Shown here piece after piece: positions 31,464-40,646 of a stretch of DNA of 64,000 nt (its first letter is position 1; the number at the start of each line of letters is the position of its first letter). The notes beneath the pieces were generated by a model that searched no databases, was not told the origin of the DNA, and worked only from the letters and a program-made list of their open reading frames with translations. A program made the position numbers and the translations under genes. The stretch spans positions 11,283 to 75,282 of the forward strand of contig JBKBNP010000020.1 of assembly GCA_046295215.1 (NCBI GenBank). Reading direction: 5' to 3'. The stretch is from Szabonella sp046295215 (lineage in GTDB: Bacteria; Pseudomonadota; Alphaproteobacteria; Rhodobacterales; Rhodobacteraceae).

Positions 31464-32993
31464 TTACAGATCCAGCATCATCTGGCCGGGCGAAACCGGT
31501 TCTGTCCGGGTGCGGCGCGCGGTGCGGGGCGCGCGGTCATTGACGAAACGCGCATCGGCGCGGCTGGCGTGGCGCTCTGCGATGGTGCTGGCCTCGGCGC
31601 GGTATCCGCCTGCGCGGCGCAGGCCCGCAATCGCCTCGCGCGCGGCGCGGGCGGCGGCCTCGGGATCGACCAGCGGTTCGGGATAGGCACGCCCCAGCAC
31701 GCGCCCCGCCCCGGTCCAGCGCCATGGCGCTTGCAGGAAAGTGTCTGGCACCCCGGTCAGTTCCGGCAGCCAGCGCCGGGTGAAGCTGCCGGAAGCGTCC
31801 TGATCCAGCCCCTGTTTCACCGGGTTGTAGATGCGCGGGATGTTGATGCCGGTCACGCCGGACTGCATCTGGATCTGCGGCCAATGGATTCCGGGTTCAT
31901 AATCGGTGAAGCGGCGCGCCAGCACATGCCCCACCGCCCGCCAGTCGAGCCAGAGGTGATAGGTCGCAAAGCTCGTGACCATGGCGCGCGCCCGGAAATT
32001 GAGCCAGCCCCCTGCCGCAAGATAGCGCATGCAGGCATCCACAAAGGGAAATCCCGTTTCGCCCGCCGCGAACATTGCAAGGCGCTGCGCATCCGGCTCC
32101 CTTGGGCGCAGGCCGTCGGCGGCGCGGTGCAGCGCGCGCGTCTCCATGTCGGGCGCATCCTCCAGCTTCTGCATGAAATGGTCGCGCCAGGCGAGGCGGC
32201 TTTCAAACGACCGCAGGCTGCCCGCCCAGCCATCTCCGGGCTGCTGGGCGGCGCGCATGGCACCTGCCTGCACGACTTCGCGCAGGGACAGGGTGCCAAA
32301 GGCGATATGCGGGGAGAGGCGCGAACAGGCACGCTCGGCGGTCAGGGGCGAGGACATTTCCCGCCGGTAATGCCGCCCCCGGCTGTTCAGGAACCCTTCC
32401 AGCAGCAAGAGGCCCTGCGCGCGCCCGCCTGCCTGTCGGCGCGGGCAGGGATCATCCGGCAGGCCGAGACTGCGGGCCGTGCCCATGGGACCGGGTTCCA
32501 CGCCCGCCACCGCGTTGATGGATGCGGGGGCGGGAAGGACGGGCGCTGCCATGAACGCATCGCGCCGCCCGGCCCAGCCATTGCGGGATGCCAGTCGCCG
32601 CACCACGCCGGATTGCGGCACCTCCCGCCAGTCGATCCCCGCCGCGCGGGCCATTGCGGCCACCCGTCGGTCGCGGTTGAAGGTCCAGAGGTTTCCGGTT
32701 TCCTCATGGCTGACAATTGTCGTGATCCGGTGTTGTCGGCAGAGCCGCGCCAGAACCTCCTCCGCCCGCCCGGAGCGCAGCACCAGCGGCGCGCCCCGGA
32801 GGCCGAGTGCCGCGCGAAGGTCGATCAGCGATTCGCAGATGAAGGCCCATTGCCGGGCCGACTGGTCGGGCAGGGCCCAGAGCTCCGGTTCCACGATATA
32901 GAGCGGAAGCACCGCCCCCAGCCCGCAGGCCAGATGCAGGGCGGGGTGATCCTCGACGCGCAGATCCCGCTTGAACCAGAGAAGAACATTCAT
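31464..32993 (-). CDS. Cryptochrome/DNA photolyase family FAD protein
   Basis: The 509-residue protein has an N-terminal photolyase domain (LLWFKRDLRVEDHPALHLA; residues 1-130) and a C-terminal FAD-binding domain with SRLSPHIAFGTLSLREVV, SFESRLAWRDHFMQ, GETGFPFVDACMRYLAAGGW and NFRARAMVTSF. The FAD domain has the family's DYEPGIHWPQIQMQSG then NIPRIYNPVKQ. It belongs to the large cryptochrome/photolyase group and could repair UV lesions or act as a blue-light receptor. Subfamily and activity cannot be decided by eye. It is co-oriented with the DUF2256 gene two bases downstream. Confidence 0.92.
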   Translation of the reverse strand: MNVLLWFKRDLRVEDHPALHLACGLGAVLPLYIVEPELWALPDQSARQWAFICESLIDLRAALGLRGAPLVLRSGRAEEVLARLCRQHRITTIVSHEETGNLWTFNRDRRVAAMARAAGIDWREVPQSGVVRRLASRNGWAGRRDAFMAAPVLPAPASINAVAGVEPGPMGTARSLGLPDDPCPRRQAGGRAQGLLLLEGFLNSRGRHYRREMSSPLTAERACSRLSPHIAFGTLSLREVVQAGAMRAAQQPGDGWAGSLRSFESRLAWRDHFMQKLEDAPDMETRALHRAADGLRPREPDAQRLAMFAAGETGFPFVDACMRYLAAGGWLNFRARAMVTSFATYHLWLDWRAVGHVLARRFTDYEPGIHWPQIQMQSGVTGINIPRIYNPVKQGLDQDASGSFTRRWLPELTGVPDTFLQAPWRWTGAGRVLGRAYPEPLVDPEAAARAAREAIAGLRRAGGYRAEASTIAERHASRADARFVNDRAPRTARRTRTEPVSPGQMMLDL

Positions 32994-33064
32994 GGAACAT
33001 GATGTAGCAGAGCCCGCGCATCAGGCAAGCCCCGTTCCACAGTCCCGATCCTGACGCGGCAGCT

Positions 33065-33310
33065 TCAGTCAGCGGGCGGAGCCACCTGTTCCTCTGCCGC
33101 GGTCGCGGGAGCGGCGGACGGATCGGCCATCGGTTCGGTCGTGGGCATGGAGGTTTCTGGCGGGGCGTCCTGAATGGTGTCCTGGCTCCCGCTATACCAG
33201 AAATAGCCCAAAGCAAGCAGCACAACGAAGGTGAGCCCTGCCGTGATGCCAACGAGCGGCCCCCGGTGGCGGCGTTGCTGGCGTTTGATGTTTGTTTGCG
33301 GGGCGGACAT
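33065..33310 (-). CDS. Small single-pass membrane protein, uncharacterised
   Basis: This is an 81-residue protein with a basic head (MSAPQTNIKRQQRRHRGP), a membrane segment near residues 20-40 (VGITAGLTFVVLLALGYFWY) and a Pro/Ala/Glu-rich, probably disordered periplasmic tail. AGGAAGG lies nine bases before the ATG. No family is recognised. It is divergent from pepN and upstream of the photolyase gene on the same strand. Confidence 0.75.
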   Translation of the reverse strand: MSAPQTNIKRQQRRHRGPLVGITAGLTFVVLLALGYFWYSGSQDTIQDAPPETSMPTTEPMADPSAAPATAAEEQVAPPAD

Positions 33311-33467
33311 GTGAATGATCCTTCCTCTGTCGTGACAATTTGCGGCGGCTTTGTTCTACGCCTTGAGTGGTCAACGCCCCCGGAGGGCAGGCGGTTCCCT
33401 CCGCACCTGCCATACCACCTTGCACCTGCCTTCCCGCGCCCTAGAGTGGCCAAAAAAGGAGGCCCCG

Positions 33468-36023
33468 ATGCAGGATCTGTCCCCAACCCCCGTTCGCCTT
33501 GCCGATTACCGCCCGTTTCCGTTCCGCATTGACCGGGTTGCGCTGCGCTTCCGGCTTGCGCCGCGCGGAACCGTGGTCACAGCGCGGCTGGAGATTGCGC
33601 CCGATCCGGGCGGGCAGGATCTGCGGCTTGATGGGGAGGCGCTGCGCCTTGTCTCGCTCCGCCTCGACGGGCAGGCGCTTGACCTGCGGCCTGACGACCG
33701 GGGGCTGACGATCCCGGCCACGCTGCTGCCCGAAGGTGCCTTCACGCTAGAAACGGAGGTGGAGATCGACCCCGCCGACAACACGGCCCTTGAGGGGCTT
33801 TACATGTCGAACGGCATGTATTGCACGCAATGCGAGGCGGAAGGCTTCCGCAAGATCACCTTCTATCCCGACCGCCCCGATGTGATGGCGCGGTTCGACG
33901 TGGAAATTGACAGCGATCTGCCGGTGCTTCTGTCCAACGGCAACCCGGTTGCGCGGGGCAAATGGTCCGACCCATGGCCCAAGCCCGCCTATCTGTTTGC
34001 GCTGGTGGCGGGCGATCTGGTGGCCCATTCGGCACCCTTCACCACCGCCTCGGGGCGCAAGTTAGATCTCAACATCTGGGTTCGCAAGGGCGACGAGGAC
34101 CGCTGCGCCTATGCGATGGACAGCCTGATCCGGTCGATGCTCTGGGATGAACAGGTCTATGGGCGCGAATATGACCTCGACGTGTTCAACATCGTTGCGG
34201 TTGACGATTTCAACATGGGCGCGATGGAGAACAAGGGGCTGAACATCTTCAACTCCAAATATGTCCTCGCCAGCCCCGAAACCGCCACCGATGACGATTT
34301 CGCGCGGATCGAGGCGATCATCGCGCATGAATATTTCCACAACTGGACGGGCAACCGCATCACCTGCCGCGACTGGTTCCAGCTTTGCCTCAAGGAAGGG
34401 CTGACCGTGTTCCGCGACCAGCAGTTTTCCGGCGACATGCGGTCCCATGCGGTGAAGCGGATTGAGGATGTGCTGACGCTGCGCGCGCGCCAGTTCCGCG
34501 AGGATGGCGGCCCGCTGGCCCATGCCGTGCGCCCCGACACCTATATCGAGATCAACAATTTCTACACCGCCACGATCTATGAAAAAGGCGCCGAGGTGAT
34601 CGGGATGCTGCGCCGGCTGGTGGGGGAAGGTGGCTATAAACGTGCGCTGGACCTCTATTTTGACCGCCATGACGGCGATGCGGCGACGATCGAGGATTGG
34701 CTGCGTGTGTTCGAGGACGCGACGGGGCGGGATCTGGCGCAATTCAGCCGCTGGTATTCCGAGGCAGGCACCCCGCGCGTGAAGGTGACGGATGACTTCA
34801 AGGACGGGCGCTATACCCTTCATCTGGAACAGATAAACCCGCCCACACCCGGCCAGCCCGACAAATCACCGAAGGTCATTCCCGTGGCGGTGGGCCTCTT
34901 GTCCCCCAACGGCGACGAGGTTGTGCCGACCCGCGTGCTCGAACTGACCGAAGCGCGGCAGAGCTTCACCTTCGACGGGCTTGGCGCGCGGCCCGTTGCG
35001 TCCATCCTGCGGGGATTTTCCGCGCCGGTGATCCTTGACCGCGAAGTCACTGCCGAGGAACGCGCCTTCCTGCTGGAATATGACACCGACCCTTTCAACA
35101 AATGGGAGGCAGGGCGCGCGCTGGCCAAGGATCTCTTGTCGCGGATGGTGACTGAAGGCGCCGCCCCGGGGCCCGACTGGCTGGGCGCGCTGGAGGCGGT
35201 GGCGGTGGATGGCAGCCTCGATCCGGCCTTCCGCGCGCTGGCGTTGCGCCTGCCCTCCGAGGATGACATGGCGCAGACCCTGCACGCGGCGGGCCATGTG
35301 CCGGACCCGGCGGCGATCCATGCCGCCCGCCGCCGGATGCAGGGCGCGATGGCCGAACAGCTTGGCCCGCGCCTGCCCGCGCTGTTGCGCGATCTGGCCG
35401 AACCGGGGCCTTTCAGCCCGGATGCCCGCGCGGCGGGGCGGCGGGCCTTGCGGATGGTGGCGCTGTCGCTGCAATCGCGGCTGGATGGGGGGGAGGCCGC
35501 GCGCGCGGCCTTTGCCGGGGCCAACAACATGACCGAGGAAACCGGCGCGCTGTCCTGCCTTCTGGACATCGGCGCGGGGCAAGAGGAACTGGCGCGTTTC
35601 GCCACCCGCTGGGGCCGCGACCGCAACGTGATGGACAAGTGGTTCACGCTGCAGATCCTGCACGCCGCCCCCGAGGCGACGGCCAGCGTGACCGAAGGCC
35701 TGACGCGGCATCCTGATTTCGACCTCAGGAATCCCAACCGCTTCCGCGCGGTGATCGGGGCCTTGTCGGCCAATCATGCGGGGTTCCATGCGCAGGACGG
35801 CGCGTCCTACCGCTTGCTCGCGGATTGGCTGATCCGGCTGGATCCGCTGAACCCGCAGACGGCGGCGCGGATGTCCACGGCCTTTGACAGCTGGTCGCGC
35901 TATGATGCCGACCGGCAGGGCATGATGCGCGCCGAGCTTGCGCGCATCCGCGCGCAGCCCGGGCTGTCGCGCGATCTGGGGGAAATGACGGAACGGATGC
36001 TGGGGGGCGAAAGCGATGCGTAA
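33468..36023 (+). CDS. pepN: Aminopeptidase N (M1 alanyl aminopeptidase)
   Basis: The 851-residue M1 metallopeptidase has the exopeptidase motif GAMEN, the zinc site H287-E288-x-x-H291 with E310 (HEYFHNWTGNRITCRDWFQL), and the downstream catalytic tyrosine in NNFYTATIYEKGAEVIGML. The order of N-terminal beta domain, catalytic domain and helical C-terminal domain matches the E. coli PepN subfamily. It removes N-terminal residues from peptides in the cytoplasm. AAAAGGAGGCCCCG precedes ATG 33468. The stop overlaps the following SDR gene by eight bases. Confidence 0.96.
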   Translation: MQDLSPTPVRLADYRPFPFRIDRVALRFRLAPRGTVVTARLEIAPDPGGQDLRLDGEALRLVSLRLDGQALDLRPDDRGLTIPATLLPEGAFTLETEVEIDPADNTALEGLYMSNGMYCTQCEAEGFRKITFYPDRPDVMARFDVEIDSDLPVLLSNGNPVARGKWSDPWPKPAYLFALVAGDLVAHSAPFTTASGRKLDLNIWVRKGDEDRCAYAMDSLIRSMLWDEQVYGREYDLDVFNIVAVDDFNMGAMENKGLNIFNSKYVLASPETATDDDFARIEAIIAHEYFHNWTGNRITCRDWFQLCLKEGLTVFRDQQFSGDMRSHAVKRIEDVLTLRARQFREDGGPLAHAVRPDTYIEINNFYTATIYEKGAEVIGMLRRLVGEGGYKRALDLYFDRHDGDAATIEDWLRVFEDATGRDLAQFSRWYSEAGTPRVKVTDDFKDGRYTLHLEQINPPTPGQPDKSPKVIPVAVGLLSPNGDEVVPTRVLELTEARQSFTFDGLGARPVASILRGFSAPVILDREVTAEERAFLLEYDTDPFNKWEAGRALAKDLLSRMVTEGAAPGPDWLGALEAVAVDGSLDPAFRALALRLPSEDDMAQTLHAAGHVPDPAAIHAARRRMQGAMAEQLGPRLPALLRDLAEPGPFSPDARAAGRRALRMVALSLQSRLDGGEAARAAFAGANNMTEETGALSCLLDIGAGQEELARFATRWGRDRNVMDKWFTLQILHAAPEATASVTEGLTRHPDFDLRNPNRFRAVIGALSANHAGFHAQDGASYRLLADWLIRLDPLNPQTAARMSTAFDSWSRYDADRQGMMRAELARIRAQPGLSRDLGEMTERMLGGESDA

Positions 36024-36762
36024 GACGGTTCTGGTGACAGGGGCTTCGGCGGGGATCGGGGCGGCGACGGCGCGGCTCGCGGCGCGCGATGGCTGGGATG
36101 TGGCGATCCATTACCGCGCCGACCGCGAGGGGGCGGAACTGACCGCGAAAGCCTGCGAACAGTCGGGGGCGAAAAGCGCGCTTTTGCAGGCCGACATGGA
36201 ACAACCCGGACAGGTGGCGGCGCTGTTTACGGCCTTCGACGCGGCCTTTCCCCGCCTCGACGCGCTGGTCAACAACGCGGGCACCGTGGATCTGCCCGCG
36301 CGGGTGGAGGAAATGGATCTCGAACGGCTCACCCGCACCTTCGCGGTCAACACCATCTCGCCCATGCTGGCGGCGGCCGAGGCGGTGCGCCGCATGTCCA
36401 CGGCACGCGGCGGGGTGGGGGGCGTGATCGTCAATGTCACCTCGATTGCCGCGCGGATGGGCAGTGCGAATGAATATGTCGATTATGCCGCTGCCAAGGG
36501 CGCGATGGACAGTTTCACCAAGGGCCTGTCGAACGAGGTGGCGCAGCAGGGCATCCGCGTGGTGGCACTGCGCCCGGGCATCACCGACACCGGCATCCAT
36601 GCGCGCGGCGGCCAGCCCGACCGGGCCGAACGCCTGCAACACCTGATCCCGATGGCGCGCCCCGGCACGCCCGATGAACTGGGCGAGAGCATCGTTTTCC
36701 TGATCTCGGACAAGGCCAGCTACATCACCGGCACCACGCTGGATGTGTCGGGCGGGCGATAG
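36016..36762 (+). CDS. SDR family oxidoreductase (FabG-like)
   Basis: The 248-residue classical SDR has TGASAGIGAATARLAA (cofactor loop), LVNNAGTVD, the catalytic VNVTSIAARMGSANEYVDYA then AAKGAM with serine, tyrosine and lysine intact, and YITGTTLDVSGG. The R37-like HYRADREGAEL after strand 2 suggests NADP(H). It overlaps the pepN stop, so it is co-translated with it, although no functional link is obvious. The substrate is unknown. Its intact catalytic residues contrast with the SDR at 8261. Confidence 0.9.
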   Translation: MRKTVLVTGASAGIGAATARLAARDGWDVAIHYRADREGAELTAKACEQSGAKSALLQADMEQPGQVAALFTAFDAAFPRLDALVNNAGTVDLPARVEEMDLERLTRTFAVNTISPMLAAAEAVRRMSTARGGVGGVIVNVTSIAARMGSANEYVDYAAAKGAMDSFTKGLSNEVAQQGIRVVALRPGITDTGIHARGGQPDRAERLQHLIPMARPGTPDELGESIVFLISDKASYITGTTLDVSGGR

Positions 36763-36843
36763 TCGGGATTTGTTTTGATCCGGCGTCCGAAAACGGCGTG
36801 ACCTGTCGCAATCGGTGCGGAAGGCATTGCGCGGCTGCGTAAT

Positions 36844-36872
36844 CTCCGGCGATCTTCTGCCGGAGTTTTCCC
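36844..36872 (+). promoter_or_regulatory. Leader hairpin that covers the ribosome binding site of the DMSP-lyase-like gene
   Basis: CTCCGGC (36844-36850) pairs perfectly with GCCGGAG (36859-36865), with an eight-base loop, and TTTT follows. The GGAG at 36862-36865 is also the Shine-Dalgarno sequence, seven bases before ATG 36873. The hairpin may end the upstream SDR transcript, or it may hide the ribosome binding site until opened. Confidence 0.6.
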
Positions 36873-37478
36873 ATGCCGCAATCTGCCGCCGACCGTGCCC
36901 TTTCTGAATTGCTCGCAGCCTTCCAGCAGCTTTATGCCAATGACGGCAGCGAGGCGGGCCTGTTGACCGCGCAGGAAATCGGCCGGGTTCTGACCTCGGG
37001 CGCGCGGCCCGGGCCCGGGGCGGATCCGACGGGCGGTGCCTGGACCAATGCCTTTGCCCAGCCGGGGGCGCTTCTGGAGGATCTGATGTGCGCCGCCACC
37101 CCGGTCATCCCCTGGGTCCATGCCGGGCTGGATGATGGCAAGATCCCGGCAGAGGCCGCGCGCCGGATGCTGACCGCCGAGTTGATCGGGCCGGACGGGC
37201 CGCTTTACAGCGACCGGGTCCGGCTGGGCCTGTTCTGGCAGGATGCCGGCGTCAGCTATCCCGCCCGCAGCCATGCGGCCGAGGAATGTTACATCCTGCT
37301 GGCGGGGCAGGGCGGCTGGAGCCTCGATCACGCCCCCATGGCGACCCGGACCCCGGGGGAGGTGATTTTCCATCCCTCCCTTGCGCCCCATGCCTCGCAG
37401 ACCCTTGACCATCCGATGCTCGCGGTCTGGCGCTGGACGGGAGATATCGGCTGGGACAGCTATCGCTGCACCGGATAG
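36873..37478 (+). CDS. Cupin protein of the DMSP lyase-like family (DddQ/DddL-type)
   Basis: This 201-residue cupin has the DMSP lyase family signature YPARSHAAEECYILLAG, giving H134, E138 and Y140, and a later histidine H173 in FHPSLAPHASQTLDHPM. These correspond in spacing to the zinc ligands known in DddQ (H125, E129, Y131, H163). The family cleaves dimethylsulfoniopropionate to dimethyl sulfide and acrylate, but the wider cupin-DLL group includes members with no DMSP activity. The gene stands alone, without neighbouring acrylate genes. Its ribosome binding site lies in a hairpin. Confidence 0.72.
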   Translation: MPQSAADRALSELLAAFQQLYANDGSEAGLLTAQEIGRVLTSGARPGPGADPTGGAWTNAFAQPGALLEDLMCAATPVIPWVHAGLDDGKIPAEAARRMLTAELIGPDGPLYSDRVRLGLFWQDAGVSYPARSHAAEECYILLAGQGGWSLDHAPMATRTPGEVIFHPSLAPHASQTLDHPMLAVWRWTGDIGWDSYRCTG

Positions 37479-37573
37479 CGGGGGCACTCTGCCCGGAGTT
37501 AAAAAACGGTCTGGGCAATGACCGGCATCCGCGCTAGCGATGCCCTTGTGGTTTTTGTTTGCGAGGTTTGCCC

Positions 37574-38086
37574 ATGCCCTTTTTGATCGGATTGATTGGA
37601 CTTGTGATCGCGGCCTATTTCTGGGCGCAGCGTGCCAGAAACGCGGCACTGGTTGCAAATGAGCTTGCCGATATGGCGGGGGATGTGCTGTCGGCAGCGC
37701 GTCGTTTCGGGTTCCGGCGCAAGACCAGCATCCATCCGGTCGATGCGGTGGAGGATGTGCGTCTTGCCATTGCAGGTGCCGGTATCGCCTTTCTCGAAAT
37801 CGGGGCGCTGCCCTCGAAGGAGCAGCATCGCGCGCTCATGCAATCGCTGGCGCGGACCTTTGCCATGCCGGAGGCGGAAGCGGAGGAGGCCCTGATCCTC
37901 GGGCGCTGGCTGAGCCATGAGAGCGGGGGCGGCGCGCAGGCCTTCACCCGGCTTCTGAAACGGGTGCATCGACTCAAGGGGGCGGAGGGGTTCGACCCGC
38001 TGATGGCGGTGCTGCGCGATGCCGGGCTTGCCGCAGGGTCGCTGAGCGGATTGCAGAAGGATGCGCTGACCGAGGTGCAGGGCTAG
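37574..38086 (+). CDS. Membrane-anchored protein, uncharacterised
   Basis: This is a 170-residue protein with an N-terminal membrane anchor (MPFLIGLIGLVIAAYFWAQR) and a cytoplasmic or periplasmic helical domain. Recognisable but unassigned stretches are TSIHPVDAVEDVRLAIAGAG, LPSKEQHRALMQSLARTF and AEEALILGRWLSH. The later part, with paired helices and acidic residues, faintly resembles TerB-like domains, but I cannot assign it. The start ATG 37574 was chosen over an ATG 15 bases upstream because the hydrophobic anchor begins there. Confidence 0.78.
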   Translation: MPFLIGLIGLVIAAYFWAQRARNAALVANELADMAGDVLSAARRFGFRRKTSIHPVDAVEDVRLAIAGAGIAFLEIGALPSKEQHRALMQSLARTFAMPEAEAEEALILGRWLSHESGGGAQAFTRLLKRVHRLKGAEGFDPLMAVLRDAGLAAGSLSGLQKDALTEVQG

Positions 38087-38137
38087 TTCCGCCTGCGCTG
38101 AGGACGGCCTGTCATACGGGCTTCACGCGACTCGGGC

Positions 38138-39025
38138 ATGAGTTGCGGCATGAAACAGCGTCTTGACCCCCTGATTGCGGAACGCGCGCCCTGGCTTGCC
38201 TCGGGCCGCTTTCCCACCCTGCGCCGCGCGCTGGACCACCTGCTGCGCTATCCCGAGACGGTGCGGCTGGCCGAGATCTGCCGTAACCTGCCGCCCTCCC
38301 GGATCCTTGCTGTCGCCGCAGCCCATATCGCGACCGATACCACCGTTGCGGGGCTGGAGCATCTGCCGCGCAGCGGCCCGGCGATCATCGTGGCAAACCA
38401 CCCCACCGGCATCGCGGACGGGATCATCCTGAACCATCTGATTGCCCCGCTGCGCCCCGATCTGTTCTTTTTCGCCAATTCCGACATCCTGCGGGTTTTT
38501 CCGCAGATGGAAGGCACGGTCCTGCCCGTCGAGTGGCGCAAGGAAAAGCGCAGCCGCGAGGGCGCGCGCCGCACACTCGCCGCGTCGGAGGCGGCCTTTG
38601 CCGCGGGCCGGGTCGGGGTCATCTTTCCCTCGGGCCGGTTGGCACAGCGTCGGGGCCTGAGCCTGCATGAGCGTCCCTGGATGAGTTCGGCGGCCTCGCT
38701 GGCGCGAAAATTCGGCCTGCCGCTGGTTCCGGTGCAGATCCGGGCGCGCAATTCCGCGCTCTTTTATCTGCTGGATGCGATCCATCCCACGCTGCGCGAC
38801 ATCACGCTGTTCCATGAGGTTCTGAACAAGGACCGCCAGCCCTACCGGGTGACCATGGGCCGCGCGATCCGCCCCGGTGCCCTGCCGGCAGGGGCAGACG
38901 CTGCGACGCTGGCCCTGCGCGATGCCGTCCTGTGCCTCGGAGAGCCCCGGCGGCGGCCTTCGCTGTCGCTTCTGGGCACCTCCCGCGCCCCGAGATGGCT
39001 TGAACCGCTCTCGCCCCTGCCGTAG
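38138..39025 (+). CDS. Lysophospholipid acyltransferase-like protein (PlsC/hemolysin type)
   Basis: The 295-residue protein has the acyltransferase core LPRSGPAIIVANHPTGIADG with N87, H88 and D94, a glycine-rich FPSGR block (VIFPSGRLAQRR) and LPLVPVQIRARNS. This matches the hemolysin-related group of glycerol-3-phosphate/lysophospholipid acyltransferases, in which the motif reads NHP..G..D. It should transfer acyl groups to lysophospholipids or ornithine lipids at the membrane. The ATG at 38150 is an alternative start, as neither has a strong ribosome binding site. It ends 33 bases before gatB. Confidence 0.85.
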   Translation: MSCGMKQRLDPLIAERAPWLASGRFPTLRRALDHLLRYPETVRLAEICRNLPPSRILAVAAAHIATDTTVAGLEHLPRSGPAIIVANHPTGIADGIILNHLIAPLRPDLFFFANSDILRVFPQMEGTVLPVEWRKEKRSREGARRTLAASEAAFAAGRVGVIFPSGRLAQRRGLSLHERPWMSSAASLARKFGLPLVPVQIRARNSALFYLLDAIHPTLRDITLFHEVLNKDRQPYRVTMGRAIRPGALPAGADAATLALRDAVLCLGEPRRRPSLSLLGTSRAPRWLEPLSPLP

Positions 39026-39058
39026 ACACGGACCCGAACCAATCGGGGACGCTGCACC

Positions 39059-40570
39059 ATGCTGGATCTGACCTATGAGACGCCCAAGCCCAAGGTGATC
39101 GCCGGGGCAAAACACGATTGGGAACTCGTGATCGGGATGGAGATCCACGCGCAGGTGTCCTCCAATGCCAAGCTGTTTTCGGGGGCGTCAACGCAGGTGG
39201 GGGCGGAGCCGAATTCCAACGTGGCTTTCGTCGATGCGGCGATGCCGGGGATGCTGCCGGTCATCAATGACTATTGCGTGGAACAGGCGGTGCGTTCGGG
39301 GCTGGGCCTTAAAGCGCAGATCAACCTGTCCTCGGCCTTTGACCGCAAGAACTATTTCTATCCCGACCTGCCGCAGGGCTATCAGATCAGCCAGCTTTAC
39401 CATCCCATCGTGGGCGAGGGCGAGGTTCTGGTGGAACTGGGCCCGGGCGTCGCGCGGCTGGTGCGGGTCGAACGCATCCATCTGGAACAGGATGCGGGCA
39501 AATCCATTCACGACATGGACCCGACCCTGTCTTTCGTCGATTTCAACCGCACCGGCGTTGCCCTGATGGAGATTGTCAGCCGCCCCGACATCCGCGGCCC
39601 GGAGGAGGCGGTGGCCTATGTCACGAAGCTGCGCCAGATCCTGCGCTATCTGGGCACCTGCGACGGCAATATGCAGAACGGCAACCTGCGGGCGGATGTG
39701 AACGTCTCGGTCTGCCGCCCGGGGCAGTATGAGAAATACCAGGCGACGCAGGATTTTGGCCATCTGGGCACACGCTGCGAGATCAAGAACATGAACTCCA
39801 TGAGGTTCATGTCGCAAGCCATTGATTATGAAGCGCGTCGCCAGATCGCCATTCTGGAGGATGGCGGCGAGGTTGTGCAGGAAACCCGGCTCTATGACCC
39901 GGACAAGGGCGAAACCCGGTCAATGCGGTCCAAGGAGGAGGCGCATGACTACCGCTATTTCCCTTGCCCCGACCTTCTGCCGCTGGAGATCGAACAGGAC
40001 TGGGTCGACCGGATCGCGGCCACAATGCCGGAATTGCCTGATGCCAAGAAGGCGCGCTTCATGGGTGATTTCGGGCTGACCGATTATGATGCCAATGTGT
40101 TGACCGCTGAACTGGAGGCCGCAGGCTATTTCGAGGCGGTGGCCCGGGGGCGCGACGGCAAGATGGCGGCGAACTGGGTCATCAATGAACTTTTCGGACG
40201 GCTGAACAAGGAAGGGCTGACCATCGCGGATACGCCCGTTTCCGCCGATCAGTTGGGCGGGATCATCGACCTGATCGGCTCGGGCGAGATTTCGGGCAAG
40301 ATGGCCAAGGATCTGTTCGAGATCATCTGGACCGAAGGCGGCGTGCCTGCCGAGATCGCCGCCGCGCGCGGCATGAAACAGGTGACAGATACCGGCGCCA
40401 TCGAGGCGGCGGTGGATGACATCATCGCCGCCAACCCCGCGCAGGTGGAAAAGGCCAAGGCCAATCCCAAGCTCGCGGGATGGTTCGTGGGGCAGGTCAT
40501 CAAGGCCACAGGCGGCAAGGCAGCCCCGCAGATGGTGAACGATCTGGTGGCGAAAAAGCTGGGGCTGTAG
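39059..40570 (+). CDS. gatB: Aspartyl/glutamyl-tRNA amidotransferase subunit B
   Basis: This 503-residue GatB has WELVIGMEIHAQVSSNAKLF, the PDLPQGYQISQLYHPI block, GKSIHDMDPTLSFVDFNRTG, LRQILRYLGTCDGNMQNGNL and a C-terminal YqeY-like tail (PQMVNDLVAKKLGL). GatB activates the misacylated Glu-tRNA(Gln) or Asp-tRNA(Asn) in the GatCAB complex. GGGGACGCTGCACC precedes the ATG. gatA and gatC are not adjacent. Confidence 0.97.
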   Translation: MLDLTYETPKPKVIAGAKHDWELVIGMEIHAQVSSNAKLFSGASTQVGAEPNSNVAFVDAAMPGMLPVINDYCVEQAVRSGLGLKAQINLSSAFDRKNYFYPDLPQGYQISQLYHPIVGEGEVLVELGPGVARLVRVERIHLEQDAGKSIHDMDPTLSFVDFNRTGVALMEIVSRPDIRGPEEAVAYVTKLRQILRYLGTCDGNMQNGNLRADVNVSVCRPGQYEKYQATQDFGHLGTRCEIKNMNSMRFMSQAIDYEARRQIAILEDGGEVVQETRLYDPDKGETRSMRSKEEAHDYRYFPCPDLLPLEIEQDWVDRIAATMPELPDAKKARFMGDFGLTDYDANVLTAELEAAGYFEAVARGRDGKMAANWVINELFGRLNKEGLTIADTPVSADQLGGIIDLIGSGEISGKMAKDLFEIIWTEGGVPAEIAAARGMKQVTDTGAIEAAVDDIIAANPAQVEKAKANPKLAGWFVGQVIKATGGKAAPQMVNDLVAKKLGL

Positions 40571-40646
40571 CGCCGAAAAGCTTTGGGTGATTTCTGACCC
40601 TGCCCGTGGCAGACTGACGCAGTTATGTCCTGTCGGGAGGATTTCC

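Noticed and set aside
37481..37513. GGGCA-ctc-TGCCC hairpin followed by GTTAAAAAAC as a terminator of the cupin gene
   Set aside because: The stem is only five strong pairs and the following run is A, not T, on the plus strand, so support is too weak for a feature.
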